Part shown: positions 45,130-52,241 of the stretch, piece after piece | Layout of the letters: every line of letters begins with the position of its first letter | Position numbering within the stretch: position 1 is the stretch's first letter | Assembly (NCBI RefSeq): GCF_020860705.1 | Contig: NZ_JAJBTT010000001.1 | Location: forward strand, 1 to 64,000 | Direction of reading: 5' to 3' | DNA length: 64,000 nt | From: Akkermansia sp. | Lineage (GTDB): Bacteria > Verrucomicrobiota > Verrucomicrobiia > Verrucomicrobiales > Akkermansiaceae | Notes under the pieces: model-generated | The model's input: only the letters and a program-made list of their open reading frames with translations | Database searches by the model: none | What the model was told of the DNA's origin: nothing | Translations under genes and position numbers: made by a program

Positions 45130-45144
45130 CGGATTGCCAATCCG
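45130..45144. promoter_or_regulatory. proximal CGGATT-N3-AATCCG site of PEP-CTERM unit 1
   Basis: CGGATT-GCC-AATCCG lies 43 bp upstream of the ATG at 45087. Read toward the gene, the palindrome sits in a 17-bp spacer between TTGACT (-35-like) and TAGGGA (weak -10-like). It is the exact reverse complement of the site at 45299-45313. Confidence 0.7.
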
Positions 45145-45298
45145 AAGTCAACAATAAATGATCAAAAAGAAATGTTTAGATAGAAAACGGCATGGGTCCA
45201 TTTTTAAAAAGTCATTTCCTATCCGGAAAATTTAATCCGATGCAACGCATAGAATGTCTGCAACCAATACAATAAGTAAGGCCCATCGAATTTCTTTT

Positions 45299-45313
45299 CG
45301 GATTGGCAATCCG
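45299..45313. promoter_or_regulatory. distal CGGATT-N3-AATCCG site of PEP-CTERM unit 1
   Basis: CGGATT-GGC-AATCCG, the inverted partner of 45130-45144. The two match over the 15-bp core plus AA on the inner side. They bound 154 bp of AT-rich DNA without a gene. No -35-like TTGACT abuts this copy. Confidence 0.65.
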
Positions 45314-45386
45314 TTCCGTATTTTTGCTCTTTCACTTATGGCTTACCAGAATGGGGGAGAATAGTTAAGTTCTCCGGATAGAACGC

Positions 45387-45424
45387 AAAAACCGCTCTTT
45401 AGGCCGAATCCACAGGGCTGCTTG
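45387..45424 (-). terminator. degenerate terminator of the second tandem PEP-CTERM gene
   Basis: AAAAACCGCTCTTTAGG with CAGGGCTGCTT matches the terminator at 44239-44277 in sequence and position, but the stem has lost pairs. The T-run on the minus strand is kept. It may terminate weakly. Confidence 0.5.
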
Positions 45425-45453
45425 ATATTGAATAACTACGGACTTCCGGAAAA

Positions 45454-46161
45454 TCAGGCTCTGCGACGGCGCATCATCAAAACAGCCAGCCCCAGCAGCC
45501 CCAAAGAAGCCGTGGCCGGTTCAGGAACCTGAAGTGCTCCCTGGAATTCCATGGACTTGATGCCGAAAAAAGAACCGTCTGTCTGAGTAGCCTTATCGAC
45601 AAGAACGGAAAAATTCAGCGTATCTCCGGCTCCCATCTCTATCGGTTGGCTAAAAGTCAAAGTCACCGGAGTTCCGGTTGATCCGTTGCCTCCCGGAATC
45701 GTAGCAGTAGCGTCCACCATCTGTCCGCCGATGTTCAACGTCAAAGAAAAATCTTTCGGTGCGCTTTGTACCTTGCCTTCCCCGGAAAAAGAAATCATGG
45801 TCATCGTGACGGAAGTGATGGAGCATGTCTGGGCGCCTCCATTGGTAAAGATCATTCCAGCAGTCCATGACCCGCCGGCATTCGTTTGTACATTGACATC
45901 AGGAGTGAACAGGGAGGAATTCTGTCCCAAGGCCCCAATTGTCTTCAAAGAACAATCGGATTCCGCTCCACCGTTGTGCAGGGTCTTCTTCAGGGAATCA
46001 ACGGTTCCCGTGATGCCGGACATCTCTCCCGTGTTGGTGAGCGTTACATCCGTCGCGGTGGATTGAGCCGCATTTCCGAAAGTAGTTGTCCACAAGGTAG
46101 CAGCCTGGGCAGACAACGAACAGGAAGCCAGAGAGGCAATAAGTATTAATGTTTTCTTCAT
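45454..46161 (-). CDS. PEP-CTERM surface protein, tandem copy 2
   Basis: A 235-residue exported protein with signal peptide MKKTLILIASLASCSLSAQA and C-terminal VPEPATASLGLLGLAVLMMR plus RRRA. The first ten residues are identical to those of the copy at 44311-45087, and the final 25 residues nearly so, while the middle shares only composition and a few segments such as the SI-SS/SITSV-M-MI-FSG pattern. The upstream region carries the CGGATT palindromes at 46209 and 46379, but here the TTGACTT box is next to the distal site and points away, toward cstA. Expression may therefore differ from copy 1. Confidence 0.85.
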   Translation of the reverse strand: MKKTLILIASLASCSLSAQAATLWTTTFGNAAQSTATDVTLTNTGEMSGITGTVDSLKKTLHNGGAESDCSLKTIGALGQNSSLFTPDVNVQTNAGGSWTAGMIFTNGGAQTCSITSVTMTMISFSGEGKVQSAPKDFSLTLNIGGQMVDATATIPGGNGSTGTPVTLTFSQPIEMGAGDTLNFSVLVDKATQTDGSFFGIKSMEFQGALQVPEPATASLGLLGLAVLMMRRRRA

Positions 46162-46208
46162 AAATAAGAGTGAGGTGGTGGTGGATGGAAATTACTTTCC
46201 CCCTTTAC

Positions 46209-46223
46209 CGGATTTGGAATCCG
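46209..46223. promoter_or_regulatory. proximal CGGATT-N3-AATCCG site of PEP-CTERM unit 2
   Basis: CGGATT-TGG-AATCCG lies 48 bp upstream of the ATG at 46161. Read toward the gene the flanks are CTGATC (poor -35) and TAAAGG (poor -10) around a 17-bp spacer. It is the exact reverse complement of 46379-46393. Confidence 0.65.
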
Positions 46224-46259
46224 TGATCAGTAAAAGCCGCCATCAAGTAGGCCTATTCA

Positions 46260-46346
46260 TAGGGAATATAAGGGTAATAGGGGCAATAGGGGAATTTTGC
46301 CAACCCTTGTTATTCCTGTTATCCTTATATGCCCTATTATCCCTAA
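46260..46346. repeat. two facing arrays of a 9-bp repeat
   Basis: Left array, 46260-46295: four nonamers ATAGGGAAT, ATAAGGGTA, ATAGGGGCA, ATAGGGGAA. Right array, 46302-46346: five nonamers on the opposite strand (TTAGGGATA, ATAGGGCAT, ATAAGGATA, ACAGGAATA, ACAAGGGTT). Together they can fold into an imperfect hairpin. They lie between the two palindromes of unit 2 and have no counterpart in unit 1. Confidence 0.6.
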
Positions 46347-46378
46347 CCAACTTTTCCGCAGATTTTTTTCGTTGACTT

Positions 46379-46393
46379 CGGATTCCAAATCCG
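46379..46393. promoter_or_regulatory. distal CGGATT-N3-AATCCG site of PEP-CTERM unit 2
   Basis: CGGATT-CCA-AATCCG, the inverted partner of 46209-46223 (15-bp exact). The inner flank is GTTGACTT on the plus strand, so a -35-like box precedes the palindrome in the direction of cstA. In unit 1 the same box abuts the proximal site instead. Confidence 0.65.
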
Positions 46394-46501
46394 TTCTACG
46401 CTTTTTCCCGCCTCATATAACGGCTTGCCAGAAGCCCGGATAACAGCTAAGTTCCACGAACGACCTGCCTGCCCACACAGAAGGCCGGGCGTTTTTCCAA
46501 C

Positions 46502-47974
46502 ATGAACGGTTACTGCTATTTCATCCTGGGGATATTGTTCCTGACGGCCGGTTATTTCACCTACGGGCGCGTGCTGGAGCGGATCTTCCGTCCGGACAAC
46601 GCCCGGCCCACACCCGCTGTGGCCTGCACGGACGGCGTGGATTACGTGGTCATGCCCCGCTGGCGCGTTTTCCTGATCCAGCTGCTGAACATTGCGGGGC
46701 TGGGTCCCATCTTCGGGGCCGTGATGGGCGTGCTGTACGGTCCCGCAGCGCTGCTGTGGATCGTGTTCGGCTGTATTTTCGGCGGAATGGTGCACGACTA
46801 TTTTTCCGGCATGATTTCCCTGCGCCACCAGGGTGAAAACCTGCCGGAAATCCTGGGCCGCTACCTGGGCAGCCAGGCCCAGTGGATCAGCCGCGCCGCG
46901 TGCATCGTATTCAGCGTGCTGGTGGGCGTCGTCTTCGCCGTGGGACCGGCCGCCATCCTGGCCCCCATGACGGGCTGGAGCATTTCCTCCTGGGTGTGGA
47001 TCATCTTCGGCTATTATTTTCTGGCTACCATCCTCCCTATCCAGGCTATCATGGGCAAGGTATACCCCTTCTTTTCCATAGCCCTGATCATCATGGTGGT
47101 CGGCATTCTGGGCGTGATGCTCCTGATGCCCCTGGCGGATTTCATGCCGTACTGGATGCACATTCCCCGCATGGAAGTGCTCCCGGACCTGGATTTCTTC
47201 CGGAACCGCCACCCGGCGGACTTTCCCCTCTTCCCCGTGATGTTCATCACGATTGCCTGCGGAGCCGTGAGCGGCTTCCACGCCACCCAGTCCCCGCTCA
47301 TGGCGCGCTGCCTGAAAACGGAGGGTGAAGGACTGCCCGTGTTCGGGGGCGCCATGATTACGGAAGGGATCATCGCCTTTATCTGGGCCGCCGCCGCGCT
47401 GACTTTCTACGGCTCTCCGGAAGCCCTGGGAATGGCTACTGCCAACGGCAAAACCCCTGCCCTGGCCATTCAGATGATTTCCGAATCCTGGATGGGGCAC
47501 GCCGGATCCATTCTGGTCATGATAGGCGTCGTCATCCTTCCCATCAGCACGGGGGACGGCGCCCTGCGGGTAACGCGCCTCATGATCGCAGACTGCTTCA
47601 AGCTGAACCAGGAACAATTGAGCCGCCGCCTGATGATCGCCATTCCTCTTTTTGCCGTGGCCATTGCCGTCAGCAGCATGGACTACGCCATCATCTGGCA
47701 ATACTTCGGCTGGGCCAACCAGCTCCTGGCCGCCGCCACGCTCTGGGCCGTCTCCGTCTACCTGCGCAGCAAAAACCGCTGTTACTGGACGGCAGCCGTT
47801 CCTGCCGCCTTCCTGAGCCTGGTTGTGCTCCAGTACCTGTTTTCCAGCCCGGAAATGTGCGGCTTCAGCTATGAGGCCTCCCTGATCGCCAGCGTCTTGC
47901 TGGTGGCCGTCATCGGCGTGCTCTGCCTGTTCCGTGCTTCCGGAATGGAGGAAGTGGAAGAGTCCAACCCGTAA
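46502..47974 (+). CDS. cstA: CstA-family carbon starvation/peptide-pyruvate transporter
   Basis: A 490-residue membrane protein with about 13 membrane segments. CstA features are the N-terminal GYFTYGRVLERIF, a VVMPRWRVFLIQLLNIAGLGPIFGAVMG-like conserved core (about 50-78), GMVHDYFSGMISLRHQG, and VSGFHATQSPL near residue 260. It is a short-form member (E. coli CstA has 701 residues). CstA carriers import peptides or pyruvate under nutrient limitation; the substrate here is not known. The MFS gene starts 4 bp after it, so they are cotranscribed. A possible promoter is the TTGACTT-palindrome at 46374-46393. Confidence 0.9.
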   Translation: MNGYCYFILGILFLTAGYFTYGRVLERIFRPDNARPTPAVACTDGVDYVVMPRWRVFLIQLLNIAGLGPIFGAVMGVLYGPAALLWIVFGCIFGGMVHDYFSGMISLRHQGENLPEILGRYLGSQAQWISRAACIVFSVLVGVVFAVGPAAILAPMTGWSISSWVWIIFGYYFLATILPIQAIMGKVYPFFSIALIIMVVGILGVMLLMPLADFMPYWMHIPRMEVLPDLDFFRNRHPADFPLFPVMFITIACGAVSGFHATQSPLMARCLKTEGEGLPVFGGAMITEGIIAFIWAAAALTFYGSPEALGMATANGKTPALAIQMISESWMGHAGSILVMIGVVILPISTGDGALRVTRLMIADCFKLNQEQLSRRLMIAIPLFAVAIAVSSMDYAIIWQYFGWANQLLAAATLWAVSVYLRSKNRCYWTAAVPAAFLSLVVLQYLFSSPEMCGFSYEASLIASVLLVAVIGVLCLFRASGMEEVEESNP

Positions 47975-47978
47975 TTTC

Positions 47979-49322
47979 ATGAATCATCCCCCCCATACGC
48001 CCGGACACGCCGGAAAGGTTCCCTGGGGAGCCTTCTGGCGGCTTGTCCTGATCCAGGCGCAGAATTCCTTTAACGAAAAGGGAGCTCAATTCCTGCTGAT
48101 TCCCCTGGGCGTCTGGCTGTACGGCACGCAGGGAGACCTGGAATACCCGCTGGGGGCGATCATCGTGCTTCCCTTCATCCTGTTCTCCCCGTTCGTGGGC
48201 TGGCTCTCCGACCGTTTCTGCAAGGCGCGCATCATCCAATCCATGGCCCTGCTTCAAATCTGCGTGCTGGGGGGCATGTACTGGAGCCTGCGTACCCACA
48301 ACCTGCACGGGGCCATCCTGTGGTTCTGCGTCTTTGCGGTGCAGGCCACCATCTTCAGCCCGTCCAAGAAGGGCATTGTCAAGGACATCGTAGGCACTTC
48401 CCGCATGGGTTTTGCCAGCGGCATCGTGGAAATGGCCTCCATCCTCAGCCTGCTCATCGGCCAGATTGGCGTTTTCCTGTGGTTCCGCTACCTGCTGGAA
48501 CCTTCCACGGACACCATCTGGCACCACTGGCTGGGGGATGGATTCTTCCAGTGGTTTGACACATGGCTGAAACCTTCCGGCCTCAATGACGGCTGGTATG
48601 CCGCCTCCTTCCCGTGCCTGGTGTTCCTGCTTCTGGCCATTCCGGTGGCCATTTCCAGTTTCTACCTGCCGCGGTATGCTCCGGAGGGCTTCCGGCCCTT
48701 TTCCTGGTCCCTGTTTTACGAACACTTCCACCAGCTGGGCAAGATGTGGAACAACCGTAACCTGCGCGTCAGTGAAATGGGCATCGGCTACTTCTGGTTC
48801 TTCGGCGGCACGATCATGCTGATGACCATCCAGATGGCCAAGGAAATCTCCGGCGGCAGTGACGATTTCAGTTCCGTGGGCGCCATGCTGATGGCCTGGA
48901 TGAGCGGAGGAACGGTGCTGGGGGGCATCCTTGCCTCCATGATATGCCGCCGCCACATCCGGATGAACGTCTCCGTGACGGGAGGCGCGCTGATGGCAGT
49001 GTGCTGCGTAGCCCTGTCCACGGTCTCCATGACCTCCCACCTCTTTTATGCCCTGCTGATGGCAGCGGGCATTTCCGCCGCCCTGTTCCTGGTGCCGCTG
49101 AACGCTTTTTTCCAGGACCGGGCGGACAATGACAAGCGCGGGGACATGATTGCCGCCGGAAACCTGGTGGACTGCGCGCTGGGGCTGCTGGCCGTCGGGT
49201 TCCAATACGCCATGATGCTGGTCATTCCCCCGTCCTGGCAATTCGTCGTGATGGGAGTCTTGAGCCTGGGCATGACCTGGTTGATCTTCCGGTTTTCCCG
49301 CGTAACAGGGCGGATCAATTAA
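47979..49322 (+). CDS. MFS transporter (LplT-like)
   Basis: A 447-residue major facilitator carrier with about 12 membrane segments. LVLIQAQNSFNEKGAQFLLIPLG and FVGWLSDRFCKARIIQ are the first-half MFS motifs; GIVKDIVGTSRMGFASGIVEMAS and the N-terminal layout resemble the lysophospholipid transporter LplT family. Two long extracytoplasmic loops (about 180-215) are present. The ATG at 47979 is 4 bp after the cstA stop. A longer frame starting at 47934 overlaps cstA and is rejected. The substrate is uncertain; no acyltransferase partner (aas) is fused or adjacent. Confidence 0.82.
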   Translation: MNHPPHTPGHAGKVPWGAFWRLVLIQAQNSFNEKGAQFLLIPLGVWLYGTQGDLEYPLGAIIVLPFILFSPFVGWLSDRFCKARIIQSMALLQICVLGGMYWSLRTHNLHGAILWFCVFAVQATIFSPSKKGIVKDIVGTSRMGFASGIVEMASILSLLIGQIGVFLWFRYLLEPSTDTIWHHWLGDGFFQWFDTWLKPSGLNDGWYAASFPCLVFLLLAIPVAISSFYLPRYAPEGFRPFSWSLFYEHFHQLGKMWNNRNLRVSEMGIGYFWFFGGTIMLMTIQMAKEISGGSDDFSSVGAMLMAWMSGGTVLGGILASMICRRHIRMNVSVTGGALMAVCCVALSTVSMTSHLFYALLMAAGISAALFLVPLNAFFQDRADNDKRGDMIAAGNLVDCALGLLAVGFQYAMMLVIPPSWQFVVMGVLSLGMTWLIFRFSRVTGRIN

Positions 49323-49532
49323 AATCACCGGGTCCTTCGGGCAACGATAGGGAAAAACACCAAGGACACCATGGATTTACCGGAACCTGGTAAGGGAAAC
49401 CGGATAAAGATCCTGCTGGATGAAGCGCGAAGCATGAGATTCGCAAGGTGCGCCCGTGAGGATAACAAGGGACGGCGAAAATTTGAACAAAATATAAATC
49501 AAGTGCCTCCAGGAGAAAGGCTCCGATAGAGG

Positions 49533-49647
49533 GCAAGGGCCGGGAGGCCCTTGTTCCCAGGAGACTGACAAGAAAAAAGCCGCTTCGTGACTACCCCCCG
49601 GAAAAACACTGCCGACGCCCGGGAATGAGGGGCTCCCGCCCATCATG
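49533..49647 (+). repeat. RAYT-associated REP repeat, copy E (variant subfamily)
   Basis: The left hairpin CAAGGGCC-GGGA-GGCCCTTG is intact. The right hairpin reads GAGGGGC-TCCC-GCCCATC, one mismatch, instead of GAAGGCC-TCCC-GGCCTTC of copies B-D. The internal part differs from those copies. Same orientation as all others. Confidence 0.8.
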
Positions 49648-49790
49648 GCTGCGGATCACGCGCAATCTTTCATCCTTCTCCCGGCATCATTCCCTGCCCG
49701 GGCTGACGTAACTTGATTCTTGATAAAGGAGGGGAAAAAATTGAACGAAATACAAAACAAGATCTTCCAGGAGAAAGACTCCGATAGAGA

Positions 49791-49905
49791 GCAAGGGCCG
49801 GGAGGCCCTTGTTCCCAGAAGGCTGATGAGAAAAAAGCCGCTTCACGGCTACCCCCCTCGGAAATGCGCTGCCGGCACCTGGGAATGAGGGGCTCCCGCC
49901 CCTCA
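49791..49905 (+). repeat. RAYT-associated REP repeat, copy F (variant subfamily)
   Basis: The left hairpin is intact. The right hairpin GAGGGGC-TCCC-GCCCCTC is perfectly paired; compared with copies B-D both arms have changed together while the TCCC loop is constant. It is the tandem partner of copy E, 258 bp further on. Confidence 0.82.
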
Positions 49906-50073
49906 TGGCTGCGGATCACGGACAACTTTCCCTCCTGAACGAGCATTCCCCCCTTCTAAATTTTCACGTCCACTGCGGGTTACCGCCGATTTTGCCGCGG
50001 CCTCCTGCGAGGGCGCGCGATTTACTTGCAAACCCGCTTTTATTCCGGCAACATAGGGGGGAAACAAGAAGCC

Positions 50074-50667
50074 ATGAAAAAGTACCTTACCCTTCTGTTG
50101 TGCTCCCTGTGCGCCCTCGCGGGCTTCTCCGCCTCTGCGGACTCCACCGCCAGCCTCAAGGACGTCAATATCGTCATCTCCACCACCAAGGGAGACATTG
50201 AACTGGCCCTTTATCCCTCCAAGGCGCCTGTCACCGTAGCCAATTTCCTGAATCTCATCAACAGGGGCTACTACAAGGGAATTACCTTCCACCGCGTGAT
50301 TCCGGATTTCATGATCCAGGGCGGCGACCCCACCGGCACGGGCATGGGAGGCCCCGGCTACAGCTTTGAAGACGAGTTTTCCCCGGCCCTCAAGCATGAC
50401 GGCCCCGGCGTGCTTTCCATGGCGAACGCCGGCCCCGGCACCAACGGCTCCCAGTTCTTCATCACCCACGTCGCCACGCCCCATCTGGACGGCCGCCATA
50501 CGATCTTCGGCAAGGTGCTGAAAGGGCAGAACGTGGTCAATTCCATCGTGCGGGGAGACAAAATCAAGGACATCCGCATTCTGGACAAGGCCGCCGCGGA
50601 CGCCGTGCTGAAAGCGGAAGCCGCCCGCGTAGCCCAGTGGAACAAAACGCTGGACGCCGCCAAATAA
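50074..50667 (+). CDS. exported cyclophilin-type peptidyl-prolyl isomerase
   Basis: A 197-residue protein with a signal peptide ([22 protein letters not shown]) and a compact cyclophilin domain (about 30-175). Active-site segments are [14 protein letters not shown] (with the catalytic Arg and Phe), [10 protein letters not shown] and [11 protein letters not shown]. It accelerates proline isomerisation during folding of exported proteins. The start is 50074, preceded by a purine-rich GGGGGGAAACAAGAAG; a frame extension to 50026 is not needed. A C-terminal Ala-rich helix is extra to the domain. The Zn-ribbon gene follows by 27 bp. Confidence 0.94.
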   Translation: MKKYLTLLLCSLCALAGFSASADSTASLKDVNIVISTTKGDIELALYPSKAPVTVANFLNLINRGYYKGITFHRVIPDFMIQGGDPTGTGMGGPGYSFEDEFSPALKHDGPGVLSMANAGPGTNGSQFFITHVATPHLDGRHTIFGKVLKGQNVVNSIVRGDKIKDIRILDKAAADAVLKAEAARVAQWNKTLDAAK

Positions 50668-50694
50668 ACCAGGCCCCCCGGAACACCCATCGGC

Positions 50695-50943
50695 ATGAAT
50701 ATTCTCAGGCGGTTCATCGACCAGGTTTTCACTCCCCCGGAAGTGGAAGCCACGCCGGAGAACATCGCCAAATGGGAAAAAAGAGCTCCCGGATGGGTCA
50801 TCCATTGCAACCGCTGCGGCATGGAGGAACCCTTCGGGAAATACAGCATCCTTTACAAATCGGCCGGCCGGAAAAGGAACTTTGGCCGGTGCCCGCGCTG
50901 CCGCCATTGGTCATGGCTCGTCATTTCCAAAAAGGCAGATTAA
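50695..50943 (+). CDS. small zinc-ribbon-like protein
   Basis: An 82-residue protein with C-N-R-C and C-P-R-C pairs 29 residues apart (HCNRCGMEEPFG and GRCPRCRHWSW), a typical zinc-ribbon layout. The N-terminal part is helical. It lies 27 bp after the cyclophilin gene and 64 bp before nagA, all on one strand. It is real by composition and context; no function can be given. Confidence 0.65.
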   Translation: MNILRRFIDQVFTPPEVEATPENIAKWEKRAPGWVIHCNRCGMEEPFGKYSILYKSAGRKRNFGRCPRCRHWSWLVISKKAD

Positions 50944-51007
50944 CATCATCCCCTCCTGATCATTTCAACAACGACAGGAATCCATCCATCAACCAACCAT
51001 TCATTTT

Positions 51008-52156
51008 ATGAAAACACTCATTAAAAACGCACGCATTATCTCTCCCGGCATTGACCTGCCCGGGGCTGCCGTAACAATCGAAGGCAAGACCATCACTGCC
51101 GTCTATCCCGCAGGAAGCGAACTCCCCGCCGCTGACAAGGTAGTGGACGCGGAAGGCAAGATGCTCCTTCCCGGCTTTATTGACATCCACAGCCACGGCG
51201 CCGGCGGCTGCGACACCTGCGACGCCAAGCTGGAAAGCCTCCGCACCATTGCGGAATGCAAGATGAAGGAAGGCGTCACCTCCTGGCTGCCGACCACCCT
51301 CACCCTGTCCCCCAAGGTACTGGAAGACGTGTGCGCCTCCGTGGCGGAATACATGAAGAACCAGGAATTCGCCAAGACGCCCGGCGTTCACCTGGAAGGG
51401 CCGTTCATCAATCCCAAGTGCTGCGGCGCGCAGAATCCCGCCTTTGTCCGCCAGCCGGATTATGATGAAGTAGCCAACCTGAATTCCATTGCCAAAGTAC
51501 TGCTGGTCTCCCTGGCTCCGGAAATGCCCGGCGCTGTGGAATTCATTGAAAAAGCCACGGCCAGCGGCATCCGCTGCTCCGCCGGGCACAGCGCCGCCAC
51601 TCATGCGGACTTTAACAAGGCAAAATCCGCAGGGCTCGTGCACCTGACCCACTACTGCAACCAGATGTCCCCCCTGCACCACCGTGAAATCGGCCTGGTG
51701 GGTTCCGGCCTGCTGGACAGGGAAATCAAGATTGAAATCATCTGCGACACCATCCACCTCTGCGCGGACATGCTGAAAACCGTATTCAAGAACAAGGAGA
51801 CGGACCAGATGATGATGATTACGGACTCCCTGGCCTGCTCCTGGATGCCGGACGGCCCCGGGGACCTGGGCGGCCTGCCCATCATCGTGAAGGACGGCGT
51901 GGCTCGCCTTCAGGAATCCGGCGCTCTGGCCGGCAGCACCCTCAAATACGCCCACGGCCTGAAAAACGTGCACCGCCTGACCGGCAAGCCCCTCAGCGAC
52001 CTGGTGAAGGCCACCTCCTGGAACCAGGCGCAATCCCTGGGCCTGGAAGGCCTGGGCAAGATTGCCCCCGGCTTCACTGCGGACATGGTTCTGCTGGACG
52101 ATGATTTCAACACCGCCAAGGTGTTCATCGACGGCGTGGAAAAATACAGCGCGTAA
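51008..52156 (+). CDS. nagA: N-acetylglucosamine-6-phosphate deacetylase
   Basis: A 382-residue amidohydrolase that removes acetate from GlcNAc-6-P, feeding mucin amino sugars into glycolysis. The metal site is in LPGFIDIHSHGAGG, the catalytic region in GVHLEGPFINPKCCGAQNPA, AGHSAATHADF, LTHYCNQMSPLHHRE, and ITDSLACSW near residue 277, where the conserved aspartate lies. The ending KIAPGFTADMVLLDDDF is the family's C-terminal beta strand. The length matches the family. nagB is not in the window. Confidence 0.95.
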   Translation: MKTLIKNARIISPGIDLPGAAVTIEGKTITAVYPAGSELPAADKVVDAEGKMLLPGFIDIHSHGAGGCDTCDAKLESLRTIAECKMKEGVTSWLPTTLTLSPKVLEDVCASVAEYMKNQEFAKTPGVHLEGPFINPKCCGAQNPAFVRQPDYDEVANLNSIAKVLLVSLAPEMPGAVEFIEKATASGIRCSAGHSAATHADFNKAKSAGLVHLTHYCNQMSPLHHREIGLVGSGLLDREIKIEIICDTIHLCADMLKTVFKNKETDQMMMITDSLACSWMPDGPGDLGGLPIIVKDGVARLQESGALAGSTLKYAHGLKNVHRLTGKPLSDLVKATSWNQAQSLGLEGLGKIAPGFTADMVLLDDDFNTAKVFIDGVEKYSA

Positions 52157-52166
52157 CCGCGCACCC

Positions 52167-52199
52167 GCGCGCCGGAGAGGATGGAACCCTCCGGCGCGC
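52167..52199 (+). terminator. GC-rich hairpin after nagA, probably a weak terminator
   Basis: GCGCGCCGGAG pairs with CTCCGGCGCGC over an 11-nt loop, 10 bp after the nagA stop. There is no T-run after it (CGCCCTCTTCTT), so factor-independent termination is uncertain; it could instead protect the mRNA 3' end. Confidence 0.5.
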
Positions 52200-52241
52200 C
52201 GCCCTCTTCTTACCGTACTCCAACGTTCAATATTTACCTCC

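Larger units (their letters stand above)
49323..50073. other. gene-free interval holding two tandemly duplicated REP units
   Basis: About 750 bp between the MFS gene and the cyclophilin gene. It holds two copies of a roughly 258-bp segment (about 49484-49660 and 49742-49922), each carrying one REP copy and sharing flanks such as CTCCGATAGAG before and CATGGCTGCGGATCACG after the repeat. No protein frame is convincing. The remaining sequence before the cyclophilin start must contain its promoter. Confidence 0.65.

Noticed and set aside
46374..46501. TTGACTT at 46374 as the sole promoter of cstA
   Set aside because: The -10 position reads TCTACG, a poor match; the box may belong to an inverted promoter segment, so a promoter for cstA is not called as a separate feature.
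49533..49905. CRISPR-like array from repeated hairpins at 49.5-49.9 kb
   Set aside because: Only two copies 258 bp apart with shared flanks; no short regular spacers and no cas genes.
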